Positions 1-7,599 of a DNA stretch of 64,000 nt are shown here, one piece after another. The notes beneath the pieces were generated by a model. That model did not search any database, was not told the DNA's origin, and saw only the letters and a program-made list of their open reading frames with translations. Source of the DNA: Verticiella sediminum (GTDB taxonomy: Bacteria; Pseudomonadota; Gammaproteobacteria; Burkholderiales; Burkholderiaceae_B); NCBI RefSeq assembly GCF_007558815.1, contig NZ_VLTJ01000042.1, positions 372,001 to 436,000 on the forward strand, given 5' to 3'. The position numbers and the translations under genes were made by a program. Positions within the stretch are counted from its first letter, which is position 1; each line of letters starts with the position of its first letter.

Positions 1-273
1 GGTCTTGACCAGCTCGTAGGGCGCTTCGCAGGAGTCCAGGCGGTCGGCCTGCAGTACCAGGGCGTTGCCGGCCTCGCGCTCGGTGCGCACGCCCATGCGG
101 GCAAGCAGCCGCACCAGCGTGTCGATGTCGTTCAGGTCCGGCACGTTGGCCAGGCGGACCGGATCGGCCGTGAGCAGGCTCGCGCACATGATCGGCAGCG
201 CCGCGTTCTTCGCGCCCGACACGATCACTTCGCCCTGCAGACGATTGCCGCCGGTGATGTTCAGTTTATCCAT
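1..273 (-). CDS. murA: UDP-N-acetylglucosamine 1-carboxyvinyltransferase, N-terminal part (runs off the window)
   Basis: First committed step of peptidoglycan synthesis: transfer of enolpyruvate from PEP to UDP-GlcNAc in the cytoplasm. Only the first 91 codons are inside the window. The translation begins MDKLNITGGNRLQGEV and continues with SGAKNAALPI, the MurA signature around the conserved Lys22-Asn23 of the family, then LLTADPVRLANVPDLNDI, which is also typical. The catalytic cysteine loop lies outside the window. The ATG complements bases 271-273. It lies 43 bases downstream of ibaG on the same strand; the ibaG–murA pairing is conserved in many proteobacteria and probably reflects co-transcription. 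Confidence 0.95.
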   Translation of the reverse strand, partial: MDKLNITGGNRLQGEVIVSGAKNAALPIMCASLLTADPVRLANVPDLNDIDTLVRLLARMGVRTEREAGNALVLQADRLDSCEAPYELVKT

Positions 274-316
274 GAGGTCTGGCGCTCGAGGCGCCGCAAG
301 GACGGATGGACGCGGC

Positions 317-568
317 TCAGGCCGCGCGGCTGGCGTACTCCGCCGGGGTCAGGGTGCGCATGGAGAGCGCATGGATCTCCTCGCGCATGCGATCGCCCAG
401 CGCGGCGTAGACCATCTGATGGCGCGCGATGGGCCGCTTGCCCTCGAAGCCGGCACAGACGATGACCGCCTGGAAATGCTGGCCGTCGCCTTCGACTTCG
501 ACGTGCTCACAGGCGAGCCCAGCGACAATGTATTGACGGATCTGTTCAGGAGTGGGCAGTTGGGACAT
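317..568 (-). CDS. ibaG: BolA/IbaG family protein
   Basis: An 83-residue BolA-fold protein. The family works with monothiol glutaredoxins and [2Fe-2S] clusters in iron handling and acid stress. The sequence starts MSQLPTPEQIRQYIVAGL and has the BolA core, with the GDGQHFQAVIV strand followed by the helix-turn-helix-like IARHQMVYAALGDRM, which carries the conserved histidine of the family. The length is normal for IbaG (about 80-90 residues), shorter than BolA itself. Its position directly upstream of murA matches ibaG (yrbA) of E. coli, which is why I prefer IbaG to BolA. An extragenic repeat separates it from the ABC permease gene upstream. Confidence 0.9.
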   Translation of the reverse strand: MSQLPTPEQIRQYIVAGLACEHVEVEGDGQHFQAVIVCAGFEGKRPIARHQMVYAALGDRMREEIHALSMRTLTPAEYASRAA

Positions 569-581
569 GTCAACCTCCGTA

Positions 582-646
582 CGGCCGCCCGAAGGAGGCC
601 GAAGCCCTCCCGGGGGGCAGCGAACGCAGTGAACGTGGGGGTCTCA
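582..646 (+). repeat. Extragenic repetitive element, copy 1
   Basis: GC-rich spacer between the stop of the ABC permease gene and ibaG, beginning CGGCCGCCCGAAGGAGGCCG and ending with a G-rich GTGGGGGTCTCA. The same pattern (CGGCCG, CCGAAGG, CCTCCC, GGGG, CTCA) returns with substitutions at 30595-30661 and 30679-30745, and in degenerate reverse form at 43449-43499. Similar GC-rich intergenic elements are common in Bordetella and Achromobacter. The element has self-complementary stretches but no T-run, so I do not call it a terminator. Confidence 0.6.
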
Positions 647-649
647 TCT

Positions 650-1519
650 CTAGCTCCGCAGCTTGTAGCCGCTCGCCAGCAGCCGCAGCGCGCACACAGC
701 GAGCACCAGGAAGACGCCGCCGACCACGGCGAGGCTGTGCCAGGGCGACGCATCGGACAGGCCGAAGAAGCCGTAGCGAAAGCCGTCGATCGCGTAGAAC
801 ACCGGATTCCAGTGCGACACGGCCTGCCAGAACGGCGGCAGCGAATGGATCGAATAGAACACGCCGGACAGGAAGGTGGCCGGCATGATGAGGAAATTCT
901 GGAAGGCGGCGATCTGGTCGAATTTCTCGGCCCAGATCCCGCCGATCACCCCGAGCGTGGCCATGGACGCGCAGGCGAGCACGGCGAAAGCCAGCATCCA
1001 CAGGGGATAGGCGATCATCGGGCCGGCGAAGAAGAGCGTGATGAGCCAGACGCCGAACCCGACGACCAGCCCGCGCACGACCGAGGCCAGCACATAGGCG
1101 CCGTAGATCTCCAGGTGCGAGAGCGGCGGCAGCAGGATGAACACCAGGTTGCCCGTGACCCGGCTCTGGATGAGCGAGGAGGACGCATTGGAGAATGCGT
1201 TCTGCAGCATGCTCATCATCACCAGCCCGGGCACCAGGAAGTTGACGTAGGGCACGTGGTCGTAGACGCGCACGTGATCTTCCAGCACGTGCGCGAACAC
1301 GAGCAGGTAGAGCAGCGCCGTGACCACCGGGGCGGCCACCGTCTGGAAGCTCACCTTGTAGAACCGCAGCATCTCCTTGTAGAAGAGCGTCGGGAAGCCG
1401 GAACTCGCGCGCAGGTCGGGTTCGAGCAGCGGCTTGCGCACGGCCTGGCGGTGCGGGCCGCCCGCGGTGCGCTGCGGCACGCCCTGAACGGTGCGCTGGG
1501 TCGAGGCGGGCTGGGTCAT
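650..1519 (-). CDS. ABC-2 type transporter permease (YadH-like)
   Basis: A 289-residue integral membrane subunit of an ABC exporter, partner of the ATPase encoded immediately upstream (ATGA overlap, 4 bp). After a polar N-terminus of about 45 residues the protein shows about six hydrophobic segments, starting with VVTALLYLLVFAHVL, and the ABC-2 signature region from VTGNLVFILLPPLSHLEIY to the C-terminal GVFLVLAVCALRLL. The pair resembles E. coli YadG/YadH, whose substrate is unknown. In Burkholderiales this exporter commonly lies between the mla genes and bolA–murA, so an envelope-related substrate is a reasonable inference. The N-terminal tail is rich in Gln, Arg and Thr and looks unstructured. 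Confidence 0.9.
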   Translation of the reverse strand: MTQPASTQRTVQGVPQRTAGGPHRQAVRKPLLEPDLRASSGFPTLFYKEMLRFYKVSFQTVAAPVVTALLYLLVFAHVLEDHVRVYDHVPYVNFLVPGLVMMSMLQNAFSNASSSLIQSRVTGNLVFILLPPLSHLEIYGAYVLASVVRGLVVGFGVWLITLFFAGPMIAYPLWMLAFAVLACASMATLGVIGGIWAEKFDQIAAFQNFLIMPATFLSGVFYSIHSLPPFWQAVSHWNPVFYAIDGFRYGFFGLSDASPWHSLAVVGGVFLVLAVCALRLLASGYKLRS

Positions 1520-2337
1520 GCGAGCTCCTCCGCCTCGACGCCCGCGGGCGCACGACGATCATCCCAGCCGTTCTCGCCGCGCATGATGCGCACGAAGGCT
1601 TCCTCCAGGTCGGCGCCGCCGACCCGCTCGACCAGGGCCGCGGTGCGATCCAGGGCCACCACGCGCCCGCCCTTGAGCATGGCGACGCGTTCGCACAGGG
1701 CTTCGGCTTCTTCCAGGTAGTGCGTGGTGAGCAGCACCGTATGCCCCTGCTCGTTCAGCTTGACGATGAATTCCCAGAGAGTGCGGCGCAGATCGACGTC
1801 CACGCCCGCGGTCGGCTCGTCCAGCACGATCACCGGCGGGCGGTGCACCAGCGCCTGCGCGACGAGCACGCGCCGCTTCATGCCGCCCGAGAGCGCCCGC
1901 ATGTTGGTGTCCGCCTTGTCGGCCAGGCCCAGGCTGGCGAGGATTTCGTCGATCCAGTCGTCGTTGTGGCGCAGGCCGAAGTAGCCGGACTGAAAGCGCA
2001 GCGTCTCGCGCACGGTGAAGAAGGGATCGAACACCAGCTCCTGGGGCACGATGCCGAGCGCGCGCCTGGCCTGGGCGTATTGCGTCTGCACGTCGTAGCC
2101 GCAGACGCTCACCCTGCCGCTGGTGGCGCGGGTCAGGCCGGCCAACACCGAGATCAGCGTGGTCTTGCCCGCGCCGTTGGGCCCGAGCAGGCCGAAGAAT
2201 TCGCCGGGCTCGATGGCCAGACTGACATCGTCGAGCGCGCGCAGGCCCGGTGCCGGCGTGGCGCCGCGCAGGCGTTGGCGCCACGAGAACTGCGGCGCAT
2301 ACACTTTGGAGAGGTGTTCGATACTGACGACGGGCAT
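1516..2337 (-). CDS. ABC transporter ATP-binding protein (YadG-like)
   Basis: A 273-residue nucleotide-binding subunit. Visible motifs are Walker A GPNGAGKTTLI (near residue 55), the Q-loop within LGIVPQELVFD, signature LSGGMKRR, Walker B PPVIVLDEPTAGVD, and the H-loop histidine in LLTTHYLEE. The ATPase powers the permease encoded by the overlapping downstream gene. The start ATG (2335-2337) is preceded on the minus strand by a TATAAT (complement of 2364-2369), a likely -10 element that would give a leader of about 20 nt, although no good -35 is visible at normal spacing. Confidence 0.93.
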   Translation of the reverse strand: MPVVSIEHLSKVYAPQFSWRQRLRGATPAPGLRALDDVSLAIEPGEFFGLLGPNGAGKTTLISVLAGLTRATSGRVSVCGYDVQTQYAQARRALGIVPQELVFDPFFTVRETLRFQSGYFGLRHNDDWIDEILASLGLADKADTNMRALSGGMKRRVLVAQALVHRPPVIVLDEPTAGVDVDLRRTLWEFIVKLNEQGHTVLLTTHYLEEAEALCERVAMLKGGRVVALDRTAALVERVGGADLEEAFVRIMRGENGWDDRRAPAGVEAEELA

Positions 2338-2363
2338 GATCGGGGAGCGAAGCCAAGCCGGCC

Positions 2364-2369
2364 ATTATA
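2364..2369 (-). promoter_or_regulatory. Candidate -10 element for the YadGH–ibaG–murA unit
   Basis: The minus strand reads TATAAT here, 27 bases before the ATPase start codon. A TTGACC (complement of 2399-2404) lies 29 bases upstream, too far for a standard spacer, so only the -10 is supported by sequence. Confidence 0.35.
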
Positions 2370-2501
2370 GGCAATGGCGGCAGGCGGCGTTTTACCCAGG
2401 TCAAAAAGGGATACGCCCGCACCGGTCGGCCCGCGCCCGGCGGAGGGGGTGGCGACACGGCGGGCCGCGCCGCCGCCTCGCCGCCGACCGCCGCAACGGG
2501 C

Positions 2502-2948
2502 CTACTCTCGGCGCAGCCGCCGCAACGAGATGTCGTCGATCAGTTCGGCGTGCACGGCGGCGTAGTCCGGCCGGGCCAGCTCGCGCGCCAGCGGGCTCGC
2601 GGCCGACGCCGCCTCGCGTGCGCGCGTGGCGTCCAGCTCCTCGGTGCGCACGGCCACGTCCGCCAGCACGGTCACGGCGTGGGGCATCACCTCGATGAAC
2701 CCACCCGCCACGTACACGCGCGTCTGCCCGCCATCGAGCTGGCGCACCTGCACGAATCCCTCGCGCACCTTGGTGAGCAGCGGCGTATGCCCGGGATAGA
2801 CGCCCAGCGAGCCCTCGACCCCGGGCACCGAGACGAACGCCGCGTCGCCCGAATACAAGGTCTCGGCCATGCTCACCACGTCCACCCGAAGGTGGTCGGG
2901 ACGCGCGGCCGGCTGGCCGCCGCCAGCGCTCGTTTCCGATGTCGCCAC
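2502..2948 (-). CDS. Orphan F-type ATP synthase epsilon subunit-like protein
   Basis: A 148-residue protein matching the whole AtpC fold. The N-terminal beta-sandwich is visible as LRVDVVSMAETLYSGDAAF, VPGVEGSLGVYPGHTPLLTK and VAGGFIEVMPHAVTVLADVA, and the C-terminal helical hairpin covers about residues 100-148. In F1Fo ATP synthase epsilon couples and inhibits rotation; here no other atp gene is nearby. I chose the GTG start at 2946-2948 because AGAGGAG lies just upstream with normal spacing; an upstream in-frame TTG at 2961-2963 has no such site. It follows a DASS transporter gene by 18 bases and is probably co-transcribed with it. Whether it replaces, supplements or regulates the main AtpC cannot be told from this window. 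Confidence 0.85.
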   Translation of the reverse strand: MATSETSAGGGQPAARPDHLRVDVVSMAETLYSGDAAFVSVPGVEGSLGVYPGHTPLLTKVREGFVQVRQLDGGQTRVYVAGGFIEVMPHAVTVLADVAVRTEELDATRAREAASAASPLARELARPDYAAVHAELIDDISLRRLRRE

Positions 2949-2966
2949 GTCTGCTCCTCTCAAATC

Positions 2967-4472
2967 TCAAAGCCAGCCCAGCCAGCGCCAGTAGGTCATG
3001 CCGAAGCCCAGGATGAGCACATAGCCCACCGCCGTGAGCACGATGCCGACCTTGGCGAACTGGCGGGCGTTGAAGGTCTCGGTGGCCAGGGCCACCATGT
3101 TCTGCGGTGCGTTGATGGGCAGGATGAAGCCGAAGCTCACCACGAAGCCTAGGATCATGGTCATGCCCAGCCGGTTGAAGTCGCCCGGCAGCACGGCCAA
3201 GAGGGAGATCAGAATGGGCATCAACGCCGACGTCAGCGCCGTCGCGCTGGCGAAACCCAGGTGGATCAGGATGAGAAAGGCGCTGAGGATGGCGAGCACG
3301 CCGAAGGTGCCCAGGTGGTCCAGGCCGGTGCGCTCGATCACCTGCCCGGCCAGCCATTGCCCCGCCTGGGTGGACAACAGCGCCGAGCCCAGGCTGATGC
3401 CCACGCCGAACACGATGATGGTGCCCCAGGGAATGCGGCTCTGCACGTCCTTCCAGTTCATCACCCCGACCCTGGGCAGCAACAGCACGACCAGGCCGGC
3501 ATACGCCGTGGACGTGGTGTCGAAGCGGTGCAGCTTGCCCTCGGTGGACCAGAGCAGCAGCAGGCAGAGCATGACGATGAGCAGCCGCTTCTGCGGCCCC
3601 GTCATGGGGCCCAGCGCGGCCAGCGATTCGCGCACCGCATCCTTGCCGCCGCCCAGGTCGTTGGACTCCGGCGGCAGCATGCGCAGCACCACGAAATACA
3701 TGATCGCCGACATGGCGACGGCCCAGGGCGCGCCGGCGACGAGCCAGTCGATCCAGGTCACGCGCTCGCCCAGCAGCTTCTCCATGAACCCGACGGTGAG
3801 CAGGTTCTGCGCGGCCGCCGTCTGGATGCCCACGTTCCAGATGCTGGTGCCCTGCGCGACGACGATCATGAGGCCGGCGGCGAAGTTCGAGCGCTTGTCC
3901 ACCCCGAAGGCGGCGATGACGCCCATCATGATCGGCACCACGCAGGCGCTGCGCGCCGTGGCGCTCGGCACCACCAGGCTGAGCAGGATGGTGACCAGGA
4001 TGGCGCCGACGAAGATCTGGCGCGAGCTGGTGCCCACCCGCTGCAGGGTGACCAGGGCGATGCGCCGGTCCAGCCCGGTGTGCGTCATGGCCGCGGCGAG
4101 GAACAGCGCGCCGGCGACCAGCGCCAGGGCGGAATTCGAGAACCCGGCCAGCGCCATCGAGATCGCCGCCGAGGTGCCGTAGATCGCGTCCGGGTTCTGG
4201 ATCGTGGGCGCCGTGCCGACCAGGAAAGCCATCAGCGAGGTGATGATGATGGCGCTGGCCTCGTAGGACACCGCCTCGGTGATCCAGACGATCACTGCGA
4301 ACACCAGGATAGCCAGCATGCGATGCCCCGCCGGCGGCAGATCGGCCGGCAGCGGCAGGAGCAGCACGCCGACCATGGCCAACACGGCGACGATCAGGCC
4401 GATCGGCATGCGCACGGCGGGCGGTGGCGAAGCCGGGGCCGGCATACTGGCCGGGTTGGACGCAGCGTTCAC
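2967..4472 (-). CDS. DASS/SLC13-family anion symporter
   Basis: A 501-residue inner-membrane transporter of the divalent anion:Na+ symporter family (CitT/TtdT/INDY type), with roughly 11-12 hydrophobic segments starting at about residue 23 (IGLIVAVLAMVGVLLLPL). The two repeat halves contain the usual substrate/Na+ motif positions, but both read Ser-Ala-Thr (PSATARSACVV and FASATALTSALM) rather than the family's Ser-Asn-Thr. Likely substrates are C4-dicarboxylates, citrate or tartrate, though the motif change makes this uncertain. The start is GTG at 4470-4472 with AAGGA upstream. It sits downstream of the mlaC terminator and upstream of the orphan AtpC-like gene, so these two probably form their own transcription unit. 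Confidence 0.88.
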   Translation of the reverse strand: MNAASNPASMPAPASPPPAVRMPIGLIVAVLAMVGVLLLPLPADLPPAGHRMLAILVFAVIVWITEAVSYEASAIIITSLMAFLVGTAPTIQNPDAIYGTSAAISMALAGFSNSALALVAGALFLAAAMTHTGLDRRIALVTLQRVGTSSRQIFVGAILVTILLSLVVPSATARSACVVPIMMGVIAAFGVDKRSNFAAGLMIVVAQGTSIWNVGIQTAAAQNLLTVGFMEKLLGERVTWIDWLVAGAPWAVAMSAIMYFVVLRMLPPESNDLGGGKDAVRESLAALGPMTGPQKRLLIVMLCLLLLWSTEGKLHRFDTTSTAYAGLVVLLLPRVGVMNWKDVQSRIPWGTIIVFGVGISLGSALLSTQAGQWLAGQVIERTGLDHLGTFGVLAILSAFLILIHLGFASATALTSALMPILISLLAVLPGDFNRLGMTMILGFVVSFGFILPINAPQNMVALATETFNARQFAKVGIVLTAVGYVLILGFGMTYWRWLGWL

Positions 4473-4801
4473 GGTCGTTCTTCCTTCTCGTATCGCGGCG
4501 CCGCACGCCGGCGCCGGGCCATGCCGGCGCGGCCCCGCGCACCGGGCACCGCGGGTCGGTGGCGGGCAAAGCTAGCGACAAGGTGCCCCCGCCGCCTCGG
4601 CAGCGTCAAGCGCGGGCCGCCGATCTGCGGCAAATGCACCACAGGCCGTGGCGAGTTTGACGTGGCGCAAAGACAGCGGGGCCGCACGCACGTGGCCAGA
4701 AGAAGCAGGTGCGGCGCCGCCAAAAGAACGACACCCCGGCGCCGTTGCCACGGCGGCCGGGGTGTCTCGATGAACGCAGGACGGGGCCAGGCCCCGCCTT
4801 A
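4473..4801. other. Intergenic region between mlaC and the DASS transporter
   Basis: This 329-base spacer holds the hairpin at 4730-4766. I see no credible coding sequence in it, and specifically no STAS-domain (MlaB) reading frame on either strand. It must also contain the promoter of the DASS–AtpC unit, but I cannot assign -35 and -10 boxes with confidence. Confidence 0.6.
4730..4766 (-). terminator. Rho-independent terminator of the mla operon
   Basis: A strong GC-rich hairpin with outer arms GACACCCCGG and CCGGGGTGTC and a further inner stem GCCGT/ACGGC closing on TGCC. On the minus strand it is followed by GTTCTTTTGG, a short U-rich tail. It lies 36 bases beyond the mlaC stop codon. Confidence 0.75.
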
Positions 4802-5479
4802 TCACTTCTGGGCGAGGTTGCGCTGCTGCAGCGTGGCGATCAGCCCGTCGATGCCGCCTTGCTGGATCTGCGAGGCGAACTGGTTGCGGTAGTTCTGGAT
4901 CAGCCAGATGCCTTCGACGCTGACATCGTAGATGCGCCAGCCCTGCGGCGTGCGCTCGAGCCGGTAATCCACCGCGGCCGGCTGCGTGCCCGACTGCATG
5001 ACCTGGCTGCGCACGACGACGTCGTCGGCCGAGGCATCGCCGCGGAAGGGCAGCATGTTGATGCGGGCCGAGTTGTCCACCTTGCTGAAGGCGCCGCTGT
5101 AGGTGCGGATCAAGGTGCCGCGAAAGCCGTCGACCAGCGCCTGGCGCTGCTCCGGCGTGGCTTCGCGCCAATAGCGCCCCACGGCCAGCCGGGTGGTCTT
5201 CTCGAAGTCCACATGCGGCAGCACCTGGGCATCGACGACCTGGTTAATGCGATTGACGTTACCCGACTGGAGCGCCGGGTCGGCCTTGAGCGTGTTGAGC
5301 ACGTCTTCGGCGACGGCCTGCACGAAGGCATCCGGCTGGCCTTGCGGATCGGGCTGCGCAGCATGCGCGAGCCCGGCCGCCCCGGCCAGCAGCGCCGCGG
5401 CGCACAACAGGATCCACTGGCGTCCCAGGCGCTGCATCGAGGCGGCGACGGAACGATTCTTCACTTCAACAACACGCAT
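4802..5479 (-). CDS. mlaC: Phospholipid-binding protein MlaC (periplasmic; Ttg2D)
   Basis: A 225-residue periplasmic shuttle that carries phospholipids between the outer-membrane MlaA and the inner-membrane MlaFED complex. It has a signal peptide: a basic start to about residue 20, then a hydrophobic stretch WILLCAAALLAGAAGLAHA with cleavage after AHA. The MlaC/Tgt2D domain follows (FVQAVAEDVLNTLKAD, VLPHVDFEKTTRLAVGRYWREATPEQRQALV, then the PQGWRIYDVSVEGIWLIQNYR strand). It is the last gene of mlaFEDAC; in related genomes a STAS gene (mlaB) follows, but none is found here. An alternative start at the ATG of 5435-5437 would shorten the signal peptide. Confidence 0.95.
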   Translation of the reverse strand: MRVVEVKNRSVAASMQRLGRQWILLCAAALLAGAAGLAHAAQPDPQGQPDAFVQAVAEDVLNTLKADPALQSGNVNRINQVVDAQVLPHVDFEKTTRLAVGRYWREATPEQRQALVDGFRGTLIRTYSGAFSKVDNSARINMLPFRGDASADDVVVRSQVMQSGTQPAAVDYRLERTPQGWRIYDVSVEGIWLIQNYRNQFASQIQQGGIDGLIATLQQRNLAQK

Positions 5480-5507
5480 GAGTCATCCTAAATGGTGGTC
5501 GGCTCGG

Positions 5508-6284
5508 TCAGGGAGCGATCGGGGCGGCAGCCGGCGCTGCCTCGGGATCGTCGCCATAATCGGGCAGCGAGTAGTCGGGCGCGGCATCCTGGCCGAGCGA
5601 CTGGTTGATGATGGCCTGACGCCGCTGCAGATAAGCGTCACGCACGAACAGATACGGGTCGAGCGCGATATCGTCGACAAGATCGCCGGCCTCGAGCAGA
5701 CGCTCGCGATCGCTCACGACACGCACACCATAGAGCGAATTGCGTACCCGCACGTTTTCGACATGTGTCAGTGGCGAAGCATAGGTATCCACCAGGCGGC
5801 CGGCGCCGTCGCGTACGGTGCTCGGGCCGAAGAACGGCAGCACCAGGTAGGGGCCGGGCCCCATGCCCCAGACGCCCAGGGTGGAGCCGAAATCGCGCGG
5901 GATGCTGGGCACGCCGACCTTGGAGGCGGGGTCGAAACAGCCGAACCCCAGTGTCGTATTCAGCAACACCCGGCCGGCCATGTTGATGCCGTCGGGCACC
6001 TGGCCCTGCAGAAAACTGTTGGCCGTATACAGCACGTCGCGCAGATTGCCGAAGAAGTTGCCGATGCAGTCGCGCACCGGCGTCGGCGTGACGGTCTGGT
6101 AGGCTTGGGCCACGGGCTTGAGCACGGCGCGGTCCAGGGTGTCGTTGAACTGGTAGATCGAGCGGTTCATGCCCTCGAGAGGGTCGCGCGGATCGGGCTC
6201 GCCGGGCACCGTGGCGCAGCCGGCCAGGGTCAGCGCGGCCAGCGCAGCGGGAGCAAGGCGGAAGTAGGAGGAAGCGGTGGTCAT
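5508..6284 (-). CDS. mlaA: Outer-membrane lipoprotein MlaA (VacJ)
   Basis: A 258-residue lipoprotein that removes mislocalised phospholipids from the outer leaflet of the outer membrane. The signal sequence ends in the lipobox LTLAGC (Cys at about residue 23). The VacJ core follows: DPLEGMNRSIYQFNDTLDRAV, GNFFGNLRDV, NLAGR-like INMAGRVLLNTTLGFGCFDPAS, DFGSTLGVWGMGPGPYLVLPFFGPST, and the region near DTYASPL. The C-terminal 20 residues are a Pro/Ala tail. It overlaps the end of mlaD by 4 bp (ATGA), indicating translational coupling, and lies 28 bases before mlaC. An order of F-E-D-A-C, with mlaA inside the operon, is usual for Burkholderiales but not for E. coli. Confidence 0.96.
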   Translation of the reverse strand: MTTASSYFRLAPAALAALTLAGCATVPGEPDPRDPLEGMNRSIYQFNDTLDRAVLKPVAQAYQTVTPTPVRDCIGNFFGNLRDVLYTANSFLQGQVPDGINMAGRVLLNTTLGFGCFDPASKVGVPSIPRDFGSTLGVWGMGPGPYLVLPFFGPSTVRDGAGRLVDTYASPLTHVENVRVRNSLYGVRVVSDRERLLEAGDLVDDIALDPYLFVRDAYLQRRQAIINQSLGQDAAPDYSLPDYGDDPEAAPAAAPIAP

Positions 6285-6799
6285 TGTTGCGCCGGAGGGG
6301 AGGCGCCGGCAGCGTCGGCGCCGGACTGTTGTTGTGACGTACCTTGGTTGTTGGCCATGCCGTAGAGGAACCGGCTGATCAGGTTCTCGAGCACGACGGC
6401 CCCCTGAGTGTAGGTAATGCGATCGCCCGCGGCCAGCATCTTGTCCTCCGCCCCGGGGTCCAGGCCGATGTACTGCTCGCCGAGCAGGCCGGACGTGAGG
6501 ATGGACGCGCTGCTGTCGCTGGGAAATTCCACGCCCTGATTGATGCGCATCGTGACCACGGCCTGGTAGGCCTGGTCATCGAACTGGATCGACTCCACAC
6601 GGCCCACCACCACGCCCGCGCTGCGCACGGCGGCACGCGGCTTGAGGCCGCCCACGTTGTTGAAATTGGCGCTCACGCTGTAGCTCGGCCCGGTGGAGAT
6701 CGAGCCCAGATTGCCGGCGCGCAGCGCCAGGAACACGAGAGCCACGATGCCGAAGAGCACGAACAGCCCAACCCAGAAATCGACTTTGCTTCGACCCAT
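6281..6799 (-). CDS. mlaD: Phospholipid transport MCE-domain protein MlaD
   Basis: A 172-residue inner-membrane-anchored MCE protein that forms the periplasmic hexameric ring of the MlaFEDB transporter. A single N-terminal transmembrane helix (FWVGLFVLFGIVALVFLAL, about residues 8-26) is followed by the MCE domain, with YSVSANFNNVGGLKPRAAVRSAGVVVGRV and the later LTSGLLGEQYIGLDPG. The tail is Gln/Ser/Pro-rich. I start at the ATG of 6797-6799, preceded by GGGG; a TTG 15 bases upstream has no ribosome-binding site. Confidence 0.95.
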   Translation of the reverse strand: MGRSKVDFWVGLFVLFGIVALVFLALRAGNLGSISTGPSYSVSANFNNVGGLKPRAAVRSAGVVVGRVESIQFDDQAYQAVVTMRINQGVEFPSDSSASILTSGLLGEQYIGLDPGAEDKMLAAGDRITYTQGAVVLENLISRFLYGMANNQGTSQQQSGADAAGASPPAQQ

Positions 6800-6810
6800 G
6801 ATTACCCCGA

Positions 6811-7599
6811 TCAATTACCGAACATCAGCGCAGTGAGCAGGAAATCCAGCCCCAGCACCACGAGCGAGCCCACGACCACCGTCTGCGTGGTCGCGCGCGA
6901 CACCCCCGAGGGGGTGGGCGTGGCCTGCCAGCCCTGGTAGAGCGCGATCACGCTGACCGCCACGCCGAAGACGACGCTCTTGATGACGCCGTTCAAGACG
7001 TCGTCGAATACATCCACGCCGGCCTGCATCTGCGACCAGAACGCACCTTCGTCCACGCCGATCATGAGCACGCCGACGACCCAGCCGCCCAGCACGCCCA
7101 CCATCGAGAACACCGCGGCGAGCACGGGCATGGCGATGATGCCGGCCCAGAAGCGCGGCACGACCACGCGCCGGATCGGATCGACCGCCATCACCTCCAT
7201 GGCGGCGAGCTGTTCGCCCGCCTTCATGAGACCGATCTCGGCCGTGAGCGACGTGCCCGCGCGCCCGGCAAAGAGCAGCGCGGTGACCACCGGCCCGAGC
7301 TCGCGGGTGAGCGAGAGCGCCACCAGCACGCCCAGCGCCTCCTCGGAGCCGTAGCGGCTGAGGGTGTAATAGCCCTGCAGGCCGAGGACGAAGCCGACGA
7401 ACAGGCCCGACACCAGGATGATGAGCAGCGAATAGTTGCCCAGGAAATGCAACTGCTGCACCACCAGGCGCGGACGCTTGAACGCCGCCCCGCTGCGCGC
7501 GAGGATCAAGCCCAGGAAACGCGTGAAATAGCCCAGCGAGACGACCGTGCCGCGCACGTAGGCGCCCAGCGCGGCAATGGCTCTGACGACAGCGTTCAT
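6811..7599 (-). CDS. mlaE: Phospholipid ABC transporter permease MlaE
   Basis: A 262-residue permease of the Mla system with the MlaE/Ttg2B domain. Hydrophobic segments cover most of the protein, with the characteristic [26 protein letters not shown] and [30 protein letters not shown] in the middle. The ATG at 7597-7599 is preceded by GGAGGGGCG, an excellent ribosome-binding site, and overlaps the mlaF stop as ATGA. Longer readings that start upstream run through the mlaF 3' end and are not supported. Confidence 0.96.
   Translation of the reverse strand: MNAVVRAIAALGAYVRGTVVSLGYFTRFLGLILARSGAAFKRPRLVVQQLHFLGNYSLLIILVSGLFVGFVLGLQGYYTLSRYGSEEALGVLVALSLTRELGPVVTALLFAGRAGTSLTAEIGLMKAGEQLAAMEVMAVDPIRRVVVPRFWAGIIAMPVLAAVFSMVGVLGGWVVGVLMIGVDEGAFWSQMQAGVDVFDDVLNGVIKSVVFGVAVSVIALYQGWQATPTPSGVSRATTQTVVVGSLVVLGLDFLLTALMFGN

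Noticed and set aside
65-1720. 551-codon plus-strand open frame opposite ibaG and the ABC permease
   Set aside because: It is antisense to two well-supported genes and has an Arg/Glu/Gly/His-biased translation typical of GC-rich shadow frames, with no recognisable domain.
4469-4723. 84-codon minus-strand frame as a possible mlaB
   Set aside because: The translation is Arg/Pro-rich with no STAS-domain features, and it lies downstream of the mlaC terminator.
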